From positions 62,001 to 126,000 of the forward strand of contig NZ_JAUIYO010000004.1 of NCBI RefSeq assembly GCF_044891285.1: 64,000 nt of DNA. Reading direction: 5' to 3'. Origin of the DNA: Pseudobacillus lumedeiriae (GTDB taxonomy: Bacteria; Bacillota; Bacilli; Bacillales; Domibacillaceae). Shown here piece by piece: positions 49,140 through 57,949 of this stretch. The notes beneath the pieces are model-generated. The model saw only the letters and a list, made by a program, of their open reading frames with translations. It was not told the DNA's origin and searched no databases. The translations under genes were made by a program, and so were the position numbers. Each line of letters opens with the position of its first letter. Within the stretch, counting starts at the first letter, position 1.

Positions 49140-50279
49140 TTACTTCGTGATCATTCTAGAAATGACGAGACGCTGGATTTCTTGTGTTCCTTCGTAAATT
49201 TGAGTAATTTTAGCGTCCCGCATGTAGCGTTCGACAGGGTAATCTTTCGTATAGCCATAGCCTCCGAAGATTTGAACGGCCTCTGTCGTTACTTTCATGG
49301 CTGTATCTCCAGCCATGAGTTTGGACATGGCTGATTCCTTTCCGTACGGCAAATTGTTGGATTCAAGCCAAGCCGCCTGGTATGTGAGCAGACGGGAAGC
49401 TTCAATCGCTGTTGCCATATCTGCTAATTTGAATGAGATCCCTTGGTTCACTGCGATCGGCTTGCCAAATTGTTTACGCTCTTTCGCATAAGCAATCGAA
49501 GCATCAAGTGCTCCCTGGGCGATGCCTACAGCCTGGGCGGCAATGCCGTTGCGACCGCCATCTAGTGTCATCATCGCAATTTTAAATCCCTCTCCTTCCG
49601 AACCGAGAACATTCTCCTTCGGTACGCGGCAGTCTTCAAAAATAATCTCCGTTGTCGGGGACGAGCGAATTCCAAGCTTTTTTTCTTTTTTGCCGACGGA
49701 AAAGCCCGGAACATCTTTTTCTATAATAAATGCAGTTGTTCCGCGCTGTTTAGCAGACGGGTCTGTTAGTGCAAACACAATATAGATGTCAGCGATACCG
49801 CCATTCGTAATGAAGATTTTCGATCCGTTTAAAATGTATTCATCCCCTTCTAAACGGGCAGTTGTTCTCATGCCGCCTGCATCTGAACCGGAACCAGGTT
49901 CTGTTAAGCCGTATGCACCAATTTTTTCTCCTTGAGCCATCGGAGTCAAATACTTTTGCTTTTGTTCCTCCGTCCCAAACTTATAAACCGGCCAGCCGGC
50001 AAGCGATGTGTGGGCAGAAAGCGTCACACCTGTTGAAGCACAGACACGTGATAACTCTTCTACAGCAATACAGTAAGCTAAATAGTCGCTGCCAATGCCA
50101 CCGTATTCTTCCGGCCACGGGATGCCCGTTAAGCCGAGTTCTGCCATTTTGCGAAAAATCTCCATATCAAAACGTTCTTCTTCGTCCCGCTCTGCCGCTG
50201 TTGGCTCAACTTCGTTTTTAGCAAAATCACGCACCATTTTCCGAATCATTTCATGTTCTTCTGTCAGTTGGAAGTTCAC
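49140..50279 (-). CDS. acdA: Acyl-CoA dehydrogenase AcdA
   Basis: FAD enzyme that introduces the 2,3 double bond in short- or medium-chain acyl-CoA and passes electrons to ETF. The 379-aa product has EPGSGSDAGG, the FAD-binding ITNGGIADIYIVFA, KERKQFGKPIA and the catalytic Glu in QIYEGTQEIQR. The start is GTG 50279; its ribosome site overlaps the stop of the upstream gene (TAAAGGAGG). It is the last gene of a thl-hbd-mmgC-acdA run. Confidence 0.95.
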   Translation of the reverse strand: MNFQLTEEHEMIRKMVRDFAKNEVEPTAAERDEEERFDMEIFRKMAELGLTGIPWPEEYGGIGSDYLAYCIAVEELSRVCASTGVTLSAHTSLAGWPVYKFGTEEQKQKYLTPMAQGEKIGAYGLTEPGSGSDAGGMRTTARLEGDEYILNGSKIFITNGGIADIYIVFALTDPSAKQRGTTAFIIEKDVPGFSVGKKEKKLGIRSSPTTEIIFEDCRVPKENVLGSEGEGFKIAMMTLDGGRNGIAAQAVGIAQGALDASIAYAKERKQFGKPIAVNQGISFKLADMATAIEASRLLTYQAAWLESNNLPYGKESAMSKLMAGDTAMKVTTEAVQIFGGYGYTKDYPVERYMRDAKITQIYEGTQEIQRLVISRMITK

Positions 50280-50293
50280 TTTATTCCCCTCCT

Positions 50294-51430
50294 TTATTGG
50301 ATGAGCTGTTTACTGATGACCATTTTTTGAATTTCGCTCGTACCTTCATAAATTTCCGTTACTTTGGCATCCCTAAAGAACCGTTCAACCGCATATTCTT
50401 TTGTATAACCATAGCCTCCGTGCACCTGCACCGCTTCAATGGCCGCATCGACAGCTATTTTAGAAGCGTATAGTTTCGCCATTGATGCTTCTTTCCCGCA
50501 TGGCAGGCCTTTTGCTCGTAAATCAGCTGCTCTGTAAACGAGCATTCTCGCTGCCTCGATACTTGTTGCCATGTCGGCAAGTTTAAAGGAGAGCCCTTGC
50601 TGTGCAGCAATAGGTTTACCAAATTGCTTGCGTTCTTTAGCGTATTTGACTGCTTCTTTTAACGCTCCTTCAGCAATTCCCAGTGCCTGGGCAGCGATGC
50701 CGATCCGCCCTGCATCAAGATTAGCGAGCGCAATTTTAAATCCTTCGCCTTCACTGCCGAGCAGGTTCGCTGCCGGTACTTTCATCTCTTCAAATGTCAA
50801 CTGCACCGTACGCGAACCGTGCAGACCCATTTTATGTTCGTCTTTGCCGATCACGAGCCCTGGTGTCTCTTTCTCTACAATAAATGCAGAAATCCCCTTC
50901 GCACCTGCTGTCGGCCCGGTCGAAGCAAAGACGATATATGTATCTGCTTCTCCCCCGTTCGTGATGAATACTTTTGACCCATTTAGAATATAATGCTCCC
51001 CTTGTTTGACTGCTCTTGTTTTTAAATTAGCCGCGTCTGACCCGGCGCTCGGTTCTGTTAAACAGAACGCACCTAAATATTCGCCTGAAGCAAGTTTCGG
51101 GATATAGTTGCGCTTTTGCTCTTCGCTGCCAAAATACAGAATTGGATTCGTGCCGACAGATGTGTGAACGGATAAAATGACCCCGACTGTGGCACTGACT
51201 TTTGACAGTTCATTGATAGCAATAATGTAAGATACAAAGTCCATTTCACTGCCGCCATATTCTTCAGGAACGGTAATTCCCATTAAGCCAAGTTCTGCCA
51301 TCTTCTTGATCACTTCACGTGGAAACTCCCCTTTTTCCATTCGTTCAACAAAGGGTACAATTTCGCTTTCCGCAAAATCTCTCACCATTTTCTGCATCAT
51401 CTGCTGCTCTTCTGAGAAACGCAATTCCAT
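50294..51430 (-). CDS. mmgC: Acyl-CoA dehydrogenase MmgC-like
   Basis: A 378-aa paralogue of AcdA. It has CLTEPSAGSDAANLKT, FITNGGEADTYIVFAST and the catalytic Glu in EIYEGTSEIQK. B. subtilis mmgC lies with mmgA and mmgB in a mother-cell methylcitrate operon; here the homologue lies with acdA. It is 33 bp after hbd and 14 bp before acdA. The substrate preference cannot be told from sequence; short-chain or branched acyl-CoA is likely. Confidence 0.92.
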   Translation of the reverse strand: MELRFSEEQQMMQKMVRDFAESEIVPFVERMEKGEFPREVIKKMAELGLMGITVPEEYGGSEMDFVSYIIAINELSKVSATVGVILSVHTSVGTNPILYFGSEEQKRNYIPKLASGEYLGAFCLTEPSAGSDAANLKTRAVKQGEHYILNGSKVFITNGGEADTYIVFASTGPTAGAKGISAFIVEKETPGLVIGKDEHKMGLHGSRTVQLTFEEMKVPAANLLGSEGEGFKIALANLDAGRIGIAAQALGIAEGALKEAVKYAKERKQFGKPIAAQQGLSFKLADMATSIEAARMLVYRAADLRAKGLPCGKEASMAKLYASKIAVDAAIEAVQVHGGYGYTKEYAVERFFRDAKVTEIYEGTSEIQKMVISKQLIQ

Positions 51431-51463
51431 ACTTTTCGCCTCCCGTTGTTTAGATTCAGCGCC

Positions 51464-52315
51464 TTATTCGTATGTGTAGAACCCGCGTCCTGCTTTTCTG
51501 CCGAGCCAGCCAGCCTTTACATATTTGCGAAGTAATGGGCATGGACGGTATTTATCGTCACCAAACCCATCATGCAATGTTTCCATAATATATAAACATG
51601 TATCAAGTCCAATAAAGTCAGCCAATGTAAGCGGCCCCATCGGATGATTCATCCCGAGCTTCATCACCTCATCAATGGCTTCTTTCGTGGCCACTCCTTC
51701 GTACAATGTGTAAATGGCCTCATTGATCATAGGCATTAACACTCGATTAGATACGAACCCCGGAAAATCATTCACTTCGACCGGCATTTTCGAAAGGGTA
51801 TGTGTCATCTCTTCGATCGTTTGGTAAACTTCATCCGCTGTCGCTAATCCACGAATAATTTCAACGAGCTTCATAACTGGTACTGGATTCATAAAATGCA
51901 TGCCGATCACTTTCTCTGGCCGTTTCGTCGCTGCGGCAATTTCTGTAATCGGTAAGGAAGAGGTATTGGAAGCAAGAATGGCATGTGCTGGAGTAATTTC
52001 ATCAAGCTGAGAGAAAATTTTACATTTAACAGTCATATTTTCTACCGCTGCTTCAATGACGAGGTCAACGTCTTTTGCATCCTGCAAATCAGCCGACTGC
52101 GAAATCCGTGCGATAATTTCTTCTTTTTCCCGGCTTGTCAGACGATCCTTTTTTACTTGACGCTCAAGGTTTTTTTCAATACCTCCAAGCCCCCGTTGTA
52201 CGGCTTCTTTTCTAATATCATTCAAAAGCACTTCATAACCAGCTTGAGCACAAACTTGAGCAATCCCTGATCCCATTTGTCCAGCCCCGACAACCATCAG
52301 CTTTTTCACTTTCAT
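51464..52315 (-). CDS. mmgB: 3-hydroxybutyryl-CoA dehydrogenase
   Basis: NAD-dependent oxidation of 3-hydroxyacyl-CoA. The 283-aa product has the Rossmann motif VVGAGQMGSGIAQ, the NAD-binding ASNTSSLPITEIA, the catalytic His in GMHFMNPVPVM and the C-terminal helical NHPMGPLTLADFIGLD. GGAGGAG precedes the ATG. It follows the thiolase but a 421-bp stretch with two tandem repeats lies between, so a separate promoter is possible. Confidence 0.94.
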   Translation of the reverse strand: MKVKKLMVVGAGQMGSGIAQVCAQAGYEVLLNDIRKEAVQRGLGGIEKNLERQVKKDRLTSREKEEIIARISQSADLQDAKDVDLVIEAAVENMTVKCKIFSQLDEITPAHAILASNTSSLPITEIAAATKRPEKVIGMHFMNPVPVMKLVEIIRGLATADEVYQTIEEMTHTLSKMPVEVNDFPGFVSNRVLMPMINEAIYTLYEGVATKEAIDEVMKLGMNHPMGPLTLADFIGLDTCLYIMETLHDGFGDDKYRPCPLLRKYVKAGWLGRKAGRGFYTYE

Positions 52316-52483
52316 CTTTTCTCCTCCAATGCATTGGCTGTTTTCCCGTTTATACGCTTGCTTTTTCGCCTTATGGGCCGTGTACTCGTTTGTATGCGCT
52401 GTTTTCTAGATTTGTGCACCGGCTGCCGCATTTTATGCGCGGACTTTTTTCATTTGTGCGCGAAGCGGTGAAATCACCGCTGC

Positions 52484-52615
52484 CGCTTTTCTTTGTCCAG
52501 CTGCAGGCGCCATCGGCTCGAGGTCACAAGTCAATCCGTCCAGAAGGTTAAAGAACAACCTTCCAGTCGGCTTGACTTGTGCTTGTCGCCGATAAGCGGG
52601 CGCCTTCCGCTTTTC
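52484..52615 (+). repeat. Family A2 hairpin repeat, tandem unit 1
   Basis: CAGCTGCAGGCGCC and GGGCGCCTTCCGCTTTTC mark its ends; CACAAGTCAA...TTGACTTGTG and GAAGGTT...AACCTTC form a long stem. It runs head-to-tail into a family A1 copy. Confidence 0.8.
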
Positions 52616-52739
52616 TTTGTCCAGCTGCACCGCCTTGCTCCTCGGGTCAAATAACCTTCCCACAATGAAGCCAAAGAGCGGCTTCTTTTGGGGAAGAACA
52701 TTTGCCTGTCGGAGCAGTTCAGGCGCTTCCGCTTTTCTA
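52609..52739 (+). repeat. Family A1 hairpin repeat, tandem unit 2, ending in the thiolase stop
   Basis: GCCTTGCTCC, GGGTCAAATAACCTTCC and CAGGCGCTTCCGCTTTTCT are present. Its right end supplies part of the thiolase TAG stop codon (52737-52739). Confidence 0.85.
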
Positions 52740-53915
52740 TACCTCTATCATGATGGCGTCTCCTTGACCGCTTCCGCTGCAGATGGCCGCGATGCCGATG
52801 CCGCCGCCTCTTCTTTTTAGTTCGTAAGCGAGTGTTAGGATGATTCTCGCTCCGCTTGCGCCGATTGGGTGGCCGAGTGCGATGGCTCCGCCGTTCACAT
52901 TGACTTTTTCGGGGTCAAGTTCTGCAATTTTACTGCTTGCGAGTGCAACGGCCGCAAAGGCTTCATTCACTTCGAATAAATCAATGTCCTCCAGGGATTT
53001 GCCTGTCTTATTCAATATTTCATTGATGACGAGTCCAGGTGTCTGTGGAAATTGGCTCGCTTCTACCGCTACTTCCGCATGACCGATAATGACAGCAAGC
53101 GGTGTTTTCCCTTCTCTTTGTGCCCGCTCATCACTCATTAATACAAGCGCTCCTGCTCCGTCGTTAATTCCTGGTGCGTTGCCGGCTGTAATCGTTCCCT
53201 CTTTGCCAAACGCCGGCCGCAGCTTTGCCAGCGCTTCTTTTGTCGTGTCTTTACGAGGTGCCTCATCTTGTTCTACTTTTATTGGATCACCTTTTCGCTG
53301 CGGCACTTCCACAGCAGCTATCTCTTCTGCGAGTTTGCCCGATTCGATGGCGGCCACCGCCTTTTCATGGCTGCGAACGGCCCACTCATCCTGCTCTTGC
53401 CTTGATAAATCAAATTCCTCCGCTGTGCTGTTACCGTAGCTTCCCATATGGACCCCCGTGTAACTGCACGATAATCCGTCATGGATCATTAAATCAACCA
53501 TCGGCGTGTCTCCCATCCGCATGCCCCAGCGGCCTTTTAAAAGAGCGTAAGGAACATTTGACATGGATTCCATGCCCCCCGCGACGATCACTTCTTCATC
53601 TCCAGCACGAATAATTTGATCGGCTAATGTCACACTTCGTAATCCCGATGCGCATACTTTATTAATCGTTTCTGTTTTCACTTCCCACGGAATGCCTGCT
53701 TCCCTCGCCGCCTGTCTTGAAGGAATTTGTCCTTGCCCTGCCTGAAGCACGTTTCCGAAAATGACCTCGTCCACTTGCTCCGGCCCCACCCCTGAACGTT
53801 TTAACGCTTCTTTTATCGCTATACCGCCCAGCTGCGATGCCGACAAGGTGCTCAAACCTCCGCCAAACTTTCCGAAAGGTGTACGTGCTCCATCGATAAT
53901 GACTGTTTTTACCAC
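52737..53915 (-). CDS. mmgA: Acetyl-CoA acetyltransferase (thiolase)
   Basis: Cleaves acetoacetyl-CoA or 3-ketoacyl-CoA with CoA, or condenses acetyl-CoA. The 392-aa product has the acyl-accepting Cys in INKVCASGLRSV, the His in GGAIALGHPIGASGAR and the second Cys in AICSGSGQGDA. The start is GTG 53915 with GGAGGG 9 nt upstream. An operator-like palindrome lies 50 bp upstream (53965-53982). The TAG stop lies at the repeat junction. Closest relatives include MmgA and the short-chain thiolases. Confidence 0.94.
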   Translation of the reverse strand: MVKTVIIDGARTPFGKFGGGLSTLSASQLGGIAIKEALKRSGVGPEQVDEVIFGNVLQAGQGQIPSRQAAREAGIPWEVKTETINKVCASGLRSVTLADQIIRAGDEEVIVAGGMESMSNVPYALLKGRWGMRMGDTPMVDLMIHDGLSCSYTGVHMGSYGNSTAEEFDLSRQEQDEWAVRSHEKAVAAIESGKLAEEIAAVEVPQRKGDPIKVEQDEAPRKDTTKEALAKLRPAFGKEGTITAGNAPGINDGAGALVLMSDERAQREGKTPLAVIIGHAEVAVEASQFPQTPGLVINEILNKTGKSLEDIDLFEVNEAFAAVALASSKIAELDPEKVNVNGGAIALGHPIGASGARIILTLAYELKRRGGGIGIAAICSGSGQGDAIMIEV

Positions 53916-53964
53916 ACTTAATTCCCTCCTTCATCTATCTTTCAAGGTAAAATACCTTAAAATT

Positions 53965-53982
53965 TGACTGAACGCTCGCTCA
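53965..53982. promoter_or_regulatory. FadR-like operator upstream of the thiolase
   Basis: TGACTGAACGCTCGCTCA shares TGA-TGAACGCTC--TCA with the site at 56529-56546. It is an imperfect palindrome (12 of 18) placed where the thiolase promoter should be. It resembles the B. subtilis FadR box TGAATGA-TA-TCATTCA. Confidence 0.65.
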
Positions 53983-54008
53983 AGTAAAGATCATGAGGAA
54001 GTGAAACA

Positions 54009-54060
54009 AAAGTGTCAGACCCCACAAATGCAAGATTGCAGGTGGGGCCGGACCCTTTTG
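54009..54060 (-). terminator. Terminator of fadF
   Basis: AAAAGTGTCAGACCCCAC pairs with GTGGGGCCGGACCCTTTT, plus an inner TGCAA/TTGCA. A U-run follows on the minus strand. It lies 170 bp after the fadF stop. Confidence 0.7.
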
Positions 54061-54229
54061 GCATTAGCACAATCATTTTAAAATATATGCGTGAACAAAA
54101 AATTCAGAATAACAGGCACTAAAAATGATTAAAAACAACTGCCCCATAAGCGCCTAGGTCTTTCTTGAACATCCGCATATACTGTTTATGACGGTGGAGA
54201 GCTTTGACATCACGTTTTTAAGCTGAGCT

Positions 54230-56434
54230 CTACTTTTGCTCTTTTTCTTCTGCGGAAGCCATTTCAGCAACGACCGCTTCTTTCTGTTCTTCTGCTTCGG
54301 TACCGTCTTCGTCCGGAAGGTTCATTTGTTTCGGCAAACCAAAAATGGACTTTTCCAGCAGTTCTGCTACATCATAAGTCGCGACTTCTGCTTCTGCTTC
54401 TTTCGCTTTTGTTCCGTCAGAAAGCATCGTTAAGCAGTACGGACAGCCTGAACTGATAACGGATGGATTCACAGCAAGCGCCTGCTCCGTACGCGCTACA
54501 TTTATACGGTGGCCTGTGTCTTCTTCCATCCACATTAAGCCTCCGCCAGCGCCGCAGCACATGCCGTTTTCCCGCCGGCGTTCCATTTCGATCAGCTTCA
54601 CGCCAGGAATCGACTTCAAGATTTCCCGCGGCGGATCGTACACATCGTTGTAGCGGCCAAGATAGCATGAATCATGAAACGTAATCTTTTCGTTGACTGA
54701 GTGTTTCGGCTGCAGGCGTCCTTCTTTGACAAGTTGGTCCAGCAACTCTGTATGGTGATACACTTCTGCTGTAAATCCTACGGCTGGATACTCATTTTTA
54801 AAAATGTTATACGCATGCGGATCAATCGTTACGATTTTCTTTACATTATTTTTCTCAAATTCCGCAATGTTGGCTGCCGCGAGCTCTTGAAATAAAAACT
54901 CATTGCCAAGACGGCGCGGTGTATCGCCGGAGTTTTTCTCTTTGTTGCCGAGAATCGCAAATTTCACGCCCGCTTCATTCAACAGCTTGGCAAATGACAG
55001 GGCGATTTTCTGGCTGCGATTGTCAAATGCACCCATCGATCCGACCCACAGCAAATATTCAAACTTTTCGCCAGCCTTTTTCATTTCTTTTACCGTCGGC
55101 ACGTGGACATCATCACGAAGATCACGCCAGTTTTCTTTTTCTTTTCGATTTAGGCCCCACGGGTTTCCCTGCCGTTCAATGCTTTGCATCGCACGCTGGG
55201 CTTCCGGATCCATTTTTCCTTCCGTTAACACGAGATAGCGGCGCAGATCAATAATTTTGTCCACATGTTCATTCATTACTGGACATTGGTCTTCACAGTT
55301 ACGGCACGTCGTACACGCCCAAATCTCCTCTTCGGTGATGACATTGCCGATCAGGTTTGAAGGATAAAGTTCCGCAGCGGTTTCTGCTCCTCCTCCCCGT
55401 GCGGCACTAGCTAAAGCAAGCTGATTGCCCTTCGTATTCGAGAAAGCAAATGCCGGTACCCATGGTTGTTTTGATGTAACCGCGGCTCCTGTATCTGTTA
55501 AATGGTCACGCAGCTTAACAATCAAGTCCATCGGCGACAGCATCTTGCCTGTACCGGTTGCCGGACACATATTCGTACAGCGGCCGCACTCCACACAAGC
55601 GTAAAAGTCGATCATTTGCAGCTGGTTAAAGTCTTGAATACGGCCAACTCCGAATGATTCTTGCGTTTCATCTTCAAAGTCAATTGGTTTCAATGTGCCT
55701 GGGCGATCCAAACGATGGAAATACGTATTGATTGGCCCGAAAATTAAATGAGCATGTTTAGACTGTGGAACGTATACGAGAAATGCCATCAAAACAATTA
55801 AGTGCACCCACCAGGAAACATAGAAAAAAGCAATGGCGGCATTTGTACCAATCCACGAGAACATCACAGCCACCGCTGAGGCTGCCGGTTCAAAACCCGT
55901 CCAATGAATAGCCGCCCCTTCGTGCCAAACGAGGTCCATGCCGTTTCCGATCAGTACTGAAAGCATAAGCAAGCTAATAAAAATCAGCACAAGTCCGCTT
56001 TTCCAACCGCGTTTTAAACGAACGAGCTTTTCAATATAGCGGCGATGAAAGGCCCAGACAACCGCAGCGAGAATCATTAGTGTTACGAATTCCTGAAAAA
56101 ACTTGAAGCCTCCATACAGCGGTCCAAGCGGCAGATGTGCACCCGGTACGATGCCTTTAATAATAAAATCAATAGCACCAAGCTGAACGAGCAGGAAACC
56201 GTAGAAAAACATGACATGGATCATACCGCTTTTTTTGTCCTTTAGCAGCTTCTTCTGGCCGAATACATTGACTCCGATTTTTTTGAAGCGTTCTTTCACA
56301 TCGTGGTCAAATTCTTGTTTTTTGCCTAATTTAATGTATTGGTAACGAGTTTTCAACAAGTATACGAACAAATAAACCCCATAAGTGATGACCAAAACAG
56401 CAGCAATAAAGTTGACCCATAACCATCCATTCAT
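54230..56434 (-). CDS. fadF: FadF: Fe-S membrane oxidoreductase of fatty acid oxidation
   Basis: A 734-aa membrane Fe-S protein. Five or six N-terminal helices (residues 1-220, with His ligands suggesting haem b) are followed by two 4Fe-4S motifs, C280-V-E-C283-G-R-C286-TNM-C290 and C374-TT-C377-RN-C380-EDQ-C384. Two CCG domains (HDSCYLGRYNDVYDPPR, GMCCGAGGG) as in heterodisulfide reductase follow. Homologues act as ETF:menaquinone oxidoreductases, taking electrons from acyl-CoA dehydrogenases. It has its own sigma-A promoter with an operator in the spacer. Confidence 0.92.
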   Translation of the reverse strand: MNGWLWVNFIAAVLVITYGVYLFVYLLKTRYQYIKLGKKQEFDHDVKERFKKIGVNVFGQKKLLKDKKSGMIHVMFFYGFLLVQLGAIDFIIKGIVPGAHLPLGPLYGGFKFFQEFVTLMILAAVVWAFHRRYIEKLVRLKRGWKSGLVLIFISLLMLSVLIGNGMDLVWHEGAAIHWTGFEPAASAVAVMFSWIGTNAAIAFFYVSWWVHLIVLMAFLVYVPQSKHAHLIFGPINTYFHRLDRPGTLKPIDFEDETQESFGVGRIQDFNQLQMIDFYACVECGRCTNMCPATGTGKMLSPMDLIVKLRDHLTDTGAAVTSKQPWVPAFAFSNTKGNQLALASAARGGGAETAAELYPSNLIGNVITEEEIWACTTCRNCEDQCPVMNEHVDKIIDLRRYLVLTEGKMDPEAQRAMQSIERQGNPWGLNRKEKENWRDLRDDVHVPTVKEMKKAGEKFEYLLWVGSMGAFDNRSQKIALSFAKLLNEAGVKFAILGNKEKNSGDTPRRLGNEFLFQELAAANIAEFEKNNVKKIVTIDPHAYNIFKNEYPAVGFTAEVYHHTELLDQLVKEGRLQPKHSVNEKITFHDSCYLGRYNDVYDPPREILKSIPGVKLIEMERRRENGMCCGAGGGLMWMEEDTGHRINVARTEQALAVNPSVISSGCPYCLTMLSDGTKAKEAEAEVATYDVAELLEKSIFGLPKQMNLPDEDGTEAEEQKEAVVAEMASAEEKEQK

Positions 56435-56519
56435 TGTCTACGCTACACTCCTCTCCAAGATAGCGGCATCTTTTCCCCCTCATTTAAATAGTAATATTAT
56501 TCAGAATATTTATACCTCC

Positions 56520-56547
56520 ATTATATTATGAATGAACGCTCAGTCAA
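56520..56547 (-). promoter_or_regulatory. Sigma-A promoter of fadF
   Basis: On the minus strand TTGACT (56547-56542), 16-bp spacer, TATAAT (56525-56520). The spacer is occupied by the operator (56529-56546). It lies 86 bp before the start codon. Confidence 0.8.
56529..56546. promoter_or_regulatory. FadR-like operator in the fadF promoter
   Basis: TGAATGAACGCTCAGTCA, a palindrome matching at 14 of 18, with arms TGAATGA and TCAGTCA. It lies exactly in the -35 to -10 spacer of the fadF promoter, a position for direct repression. The core is shared with 53965-53982. Confidence 0.72.
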
Positions 56548-56649
56548 CAAATCCTTTAAAATATTTTTAAGTCATACATTTACGAGAAACTTTTTTTCTT
56601 TTTGGGAAGGCTAGAAATAATGCTGATTTTTAAAGGAGGAAAAAGGCGC

Positions 56650-57846
56650 ATGTGGATATTTTTCTGGCTCGTTTTCTTTATTATATGGCTCGTGCTTGAC
56701 CTTTATTTCGGCCGGAAAAAAGCAAAAACACACCCTGTGAAACGAACGTATCCGAGCAGAAAAGGAGAAATTGATTTTTTCTGCAGCGGCCCTGAATTTT
56801 TCAAACAGTTGTTCTTTGACATACAAAATGCCCGTAAACGTGTTTACTGCCTTTTTTATATTATAAAAGACGATCAATTATGCCAAGATTTTTTCCAGTT
56901 ATTAAAGGAGAAAGCGAAAAGTGGAATCGATGTATATTTACTAATGGACTGGCAAGGATGCCGAAAAGTGAAAAGGCGGCATATTCATGATTTAGAGCAG
57001 GCCGGGGTGCATGTGGGGCTTTTCGGAAAACCGCGGTTTCCTTATTTCTTCTTTTCCTTCCAGCAGCGCAATCACCGGAAAATCACAGCCATTGATGGAA
57101 CGGTCGCCTATCTCGGTGGATTCAACGTCGGGCTCGAATATATTAATCAAAGTAAAAATCTGCAGCTTTCTCCTTGGAGGGATTATCATTTGCGCCTTCA
57201 TGGCGGAGGAGCCATGGACCTGGAGGCAGAGTTTATCGCTGATTGGAATCAAGAAGGAAGACCTTTCCTGCAGCCATCCAGCATGGTGCCTACAATCGAT
57301 CCAGCAAGTACACCACATATGATTTATCCATCGGGTAATGGAAATCTCGAGAAAAAGATGGTCGATATGATTCGCGGAGCTCGTTCATCCATTTTTATTG
57401 GCACACCCTATTTCATTCCGACGCAGCCGATCTTTGATGAGCTCTTACACGCTTTAATACGCGGTGTTAACGTTACTGTCCTTATTCCTAAACATAAGGA
57501 TCATCCACTCGTACAAGAAGCAGCCTTTCCCTTTTTGCGCCGAATGCTCCTTTTTCCAAACGCACGCGTGCAAGCATTTACGAACGGATTCTATCATGCA
57601 AAAATCACCATGTTTGATGATGAAGTATGTGATATCGGTACAGCTAATTTTGACACCAGAAGCCAGTTGATTAATTTCGAGTGTAATTGTTTTATTTATA
57701 GCCGGGCATTTATCGACCGGATTCGGCCTATTCTTGAAGAAGATCTCAAAAACAGTCAGCCGTTTACACTGGAGGATTTGTTTGATCTTACTTTCTCCCA
57801 AAAGATGAAAGAGAAAACCGCCCATTCGATAAAGGGGTTTTTGTAA
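56650..57846 (+). CDS. clsB: Cardiolipin synthase-like phospholipase D protein (YwjE/ClsB)
   Basis: A 398-aa membrane protein with one N-terminal helix (residues about 2-20) and two phospholipase D HKD motifs, HRKITAIDGTVAYLGGFN and HAKITMFDDEVCDIGTANFD. B. subtilis YwjE (ClsB) at this position is a minor cardiolipin synthase. The start is 56650 with AAAGGAGG about 10 nt upstream; an earlier in-frame ATG (56602) has none. It is divergent from fadF and convergent with argS. Confidence 0.92.
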   Translation: MWIFFWLVFFIIWLVLDLYFGRKKAKTHPVKRTYPSRKGEIDFFCSGPEFFKQLFFDIQNARKRVYCLFYIIKDDQLCQDFFQLLKEKAKSGIDVYLLMDWQGCRKVKRRHIHDLEQAGVHVGLFGKPRFPYFFFSFQQRNHRKITAIDGTVAYLGGFNVGLEYINQSKNLQLSPWRDYHLRLHGGGAMDLEAEFIADWNQEGRPFLQPSSMVPTIDPASTPHMIYPSGNGNLEKKMVDMIRGARSSIFIGTPYFIPTQPIFDELLHALIRGVNVTVLIPKHKDHPLVQEAAFPFLRRMLLFPNARVQAFTNGFYHAKITMFDDEVCDIGTANFDTRSQLINFECNCFIYSRAFIDRIRPILEEDLKNSQPFTLEDLFDLTFSQKMKEKTAHSIKGFL

Positions 57847-57901
57847 GAAAAAGAGAGGATTCTTTTGTTGAAGAAGAACACTGACAATGGTCCCATTCAT
57901 C

Positions 57902-57943
57902 TAAAAAAGCTTGCGCCGACCCTTTATCGTGCCGGCACAAGCT
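57902..57943 (-). terminator. Terminator of argS
   Basis: AGCTTGCGCCG (57908-57918) pairs with CGGCACAAGCT (57933-57943) with one mismatch. Six U follow on the minus strand. It also lies at the end of clsB. Confidence 0.88.
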
Positions 57944-57949
57944 CCTTCT

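Larger units (their letters stand above)
53916..54229. other. Region between thiolase and fadF
   Basis: 314 bp. It contains the operator-like palindrome of the thiolase (53965-53982), the fadF terminator (54009-54060) and about 160 bp of A/T-rich DNA in which nothing was recognised. Confidence 0.75.
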
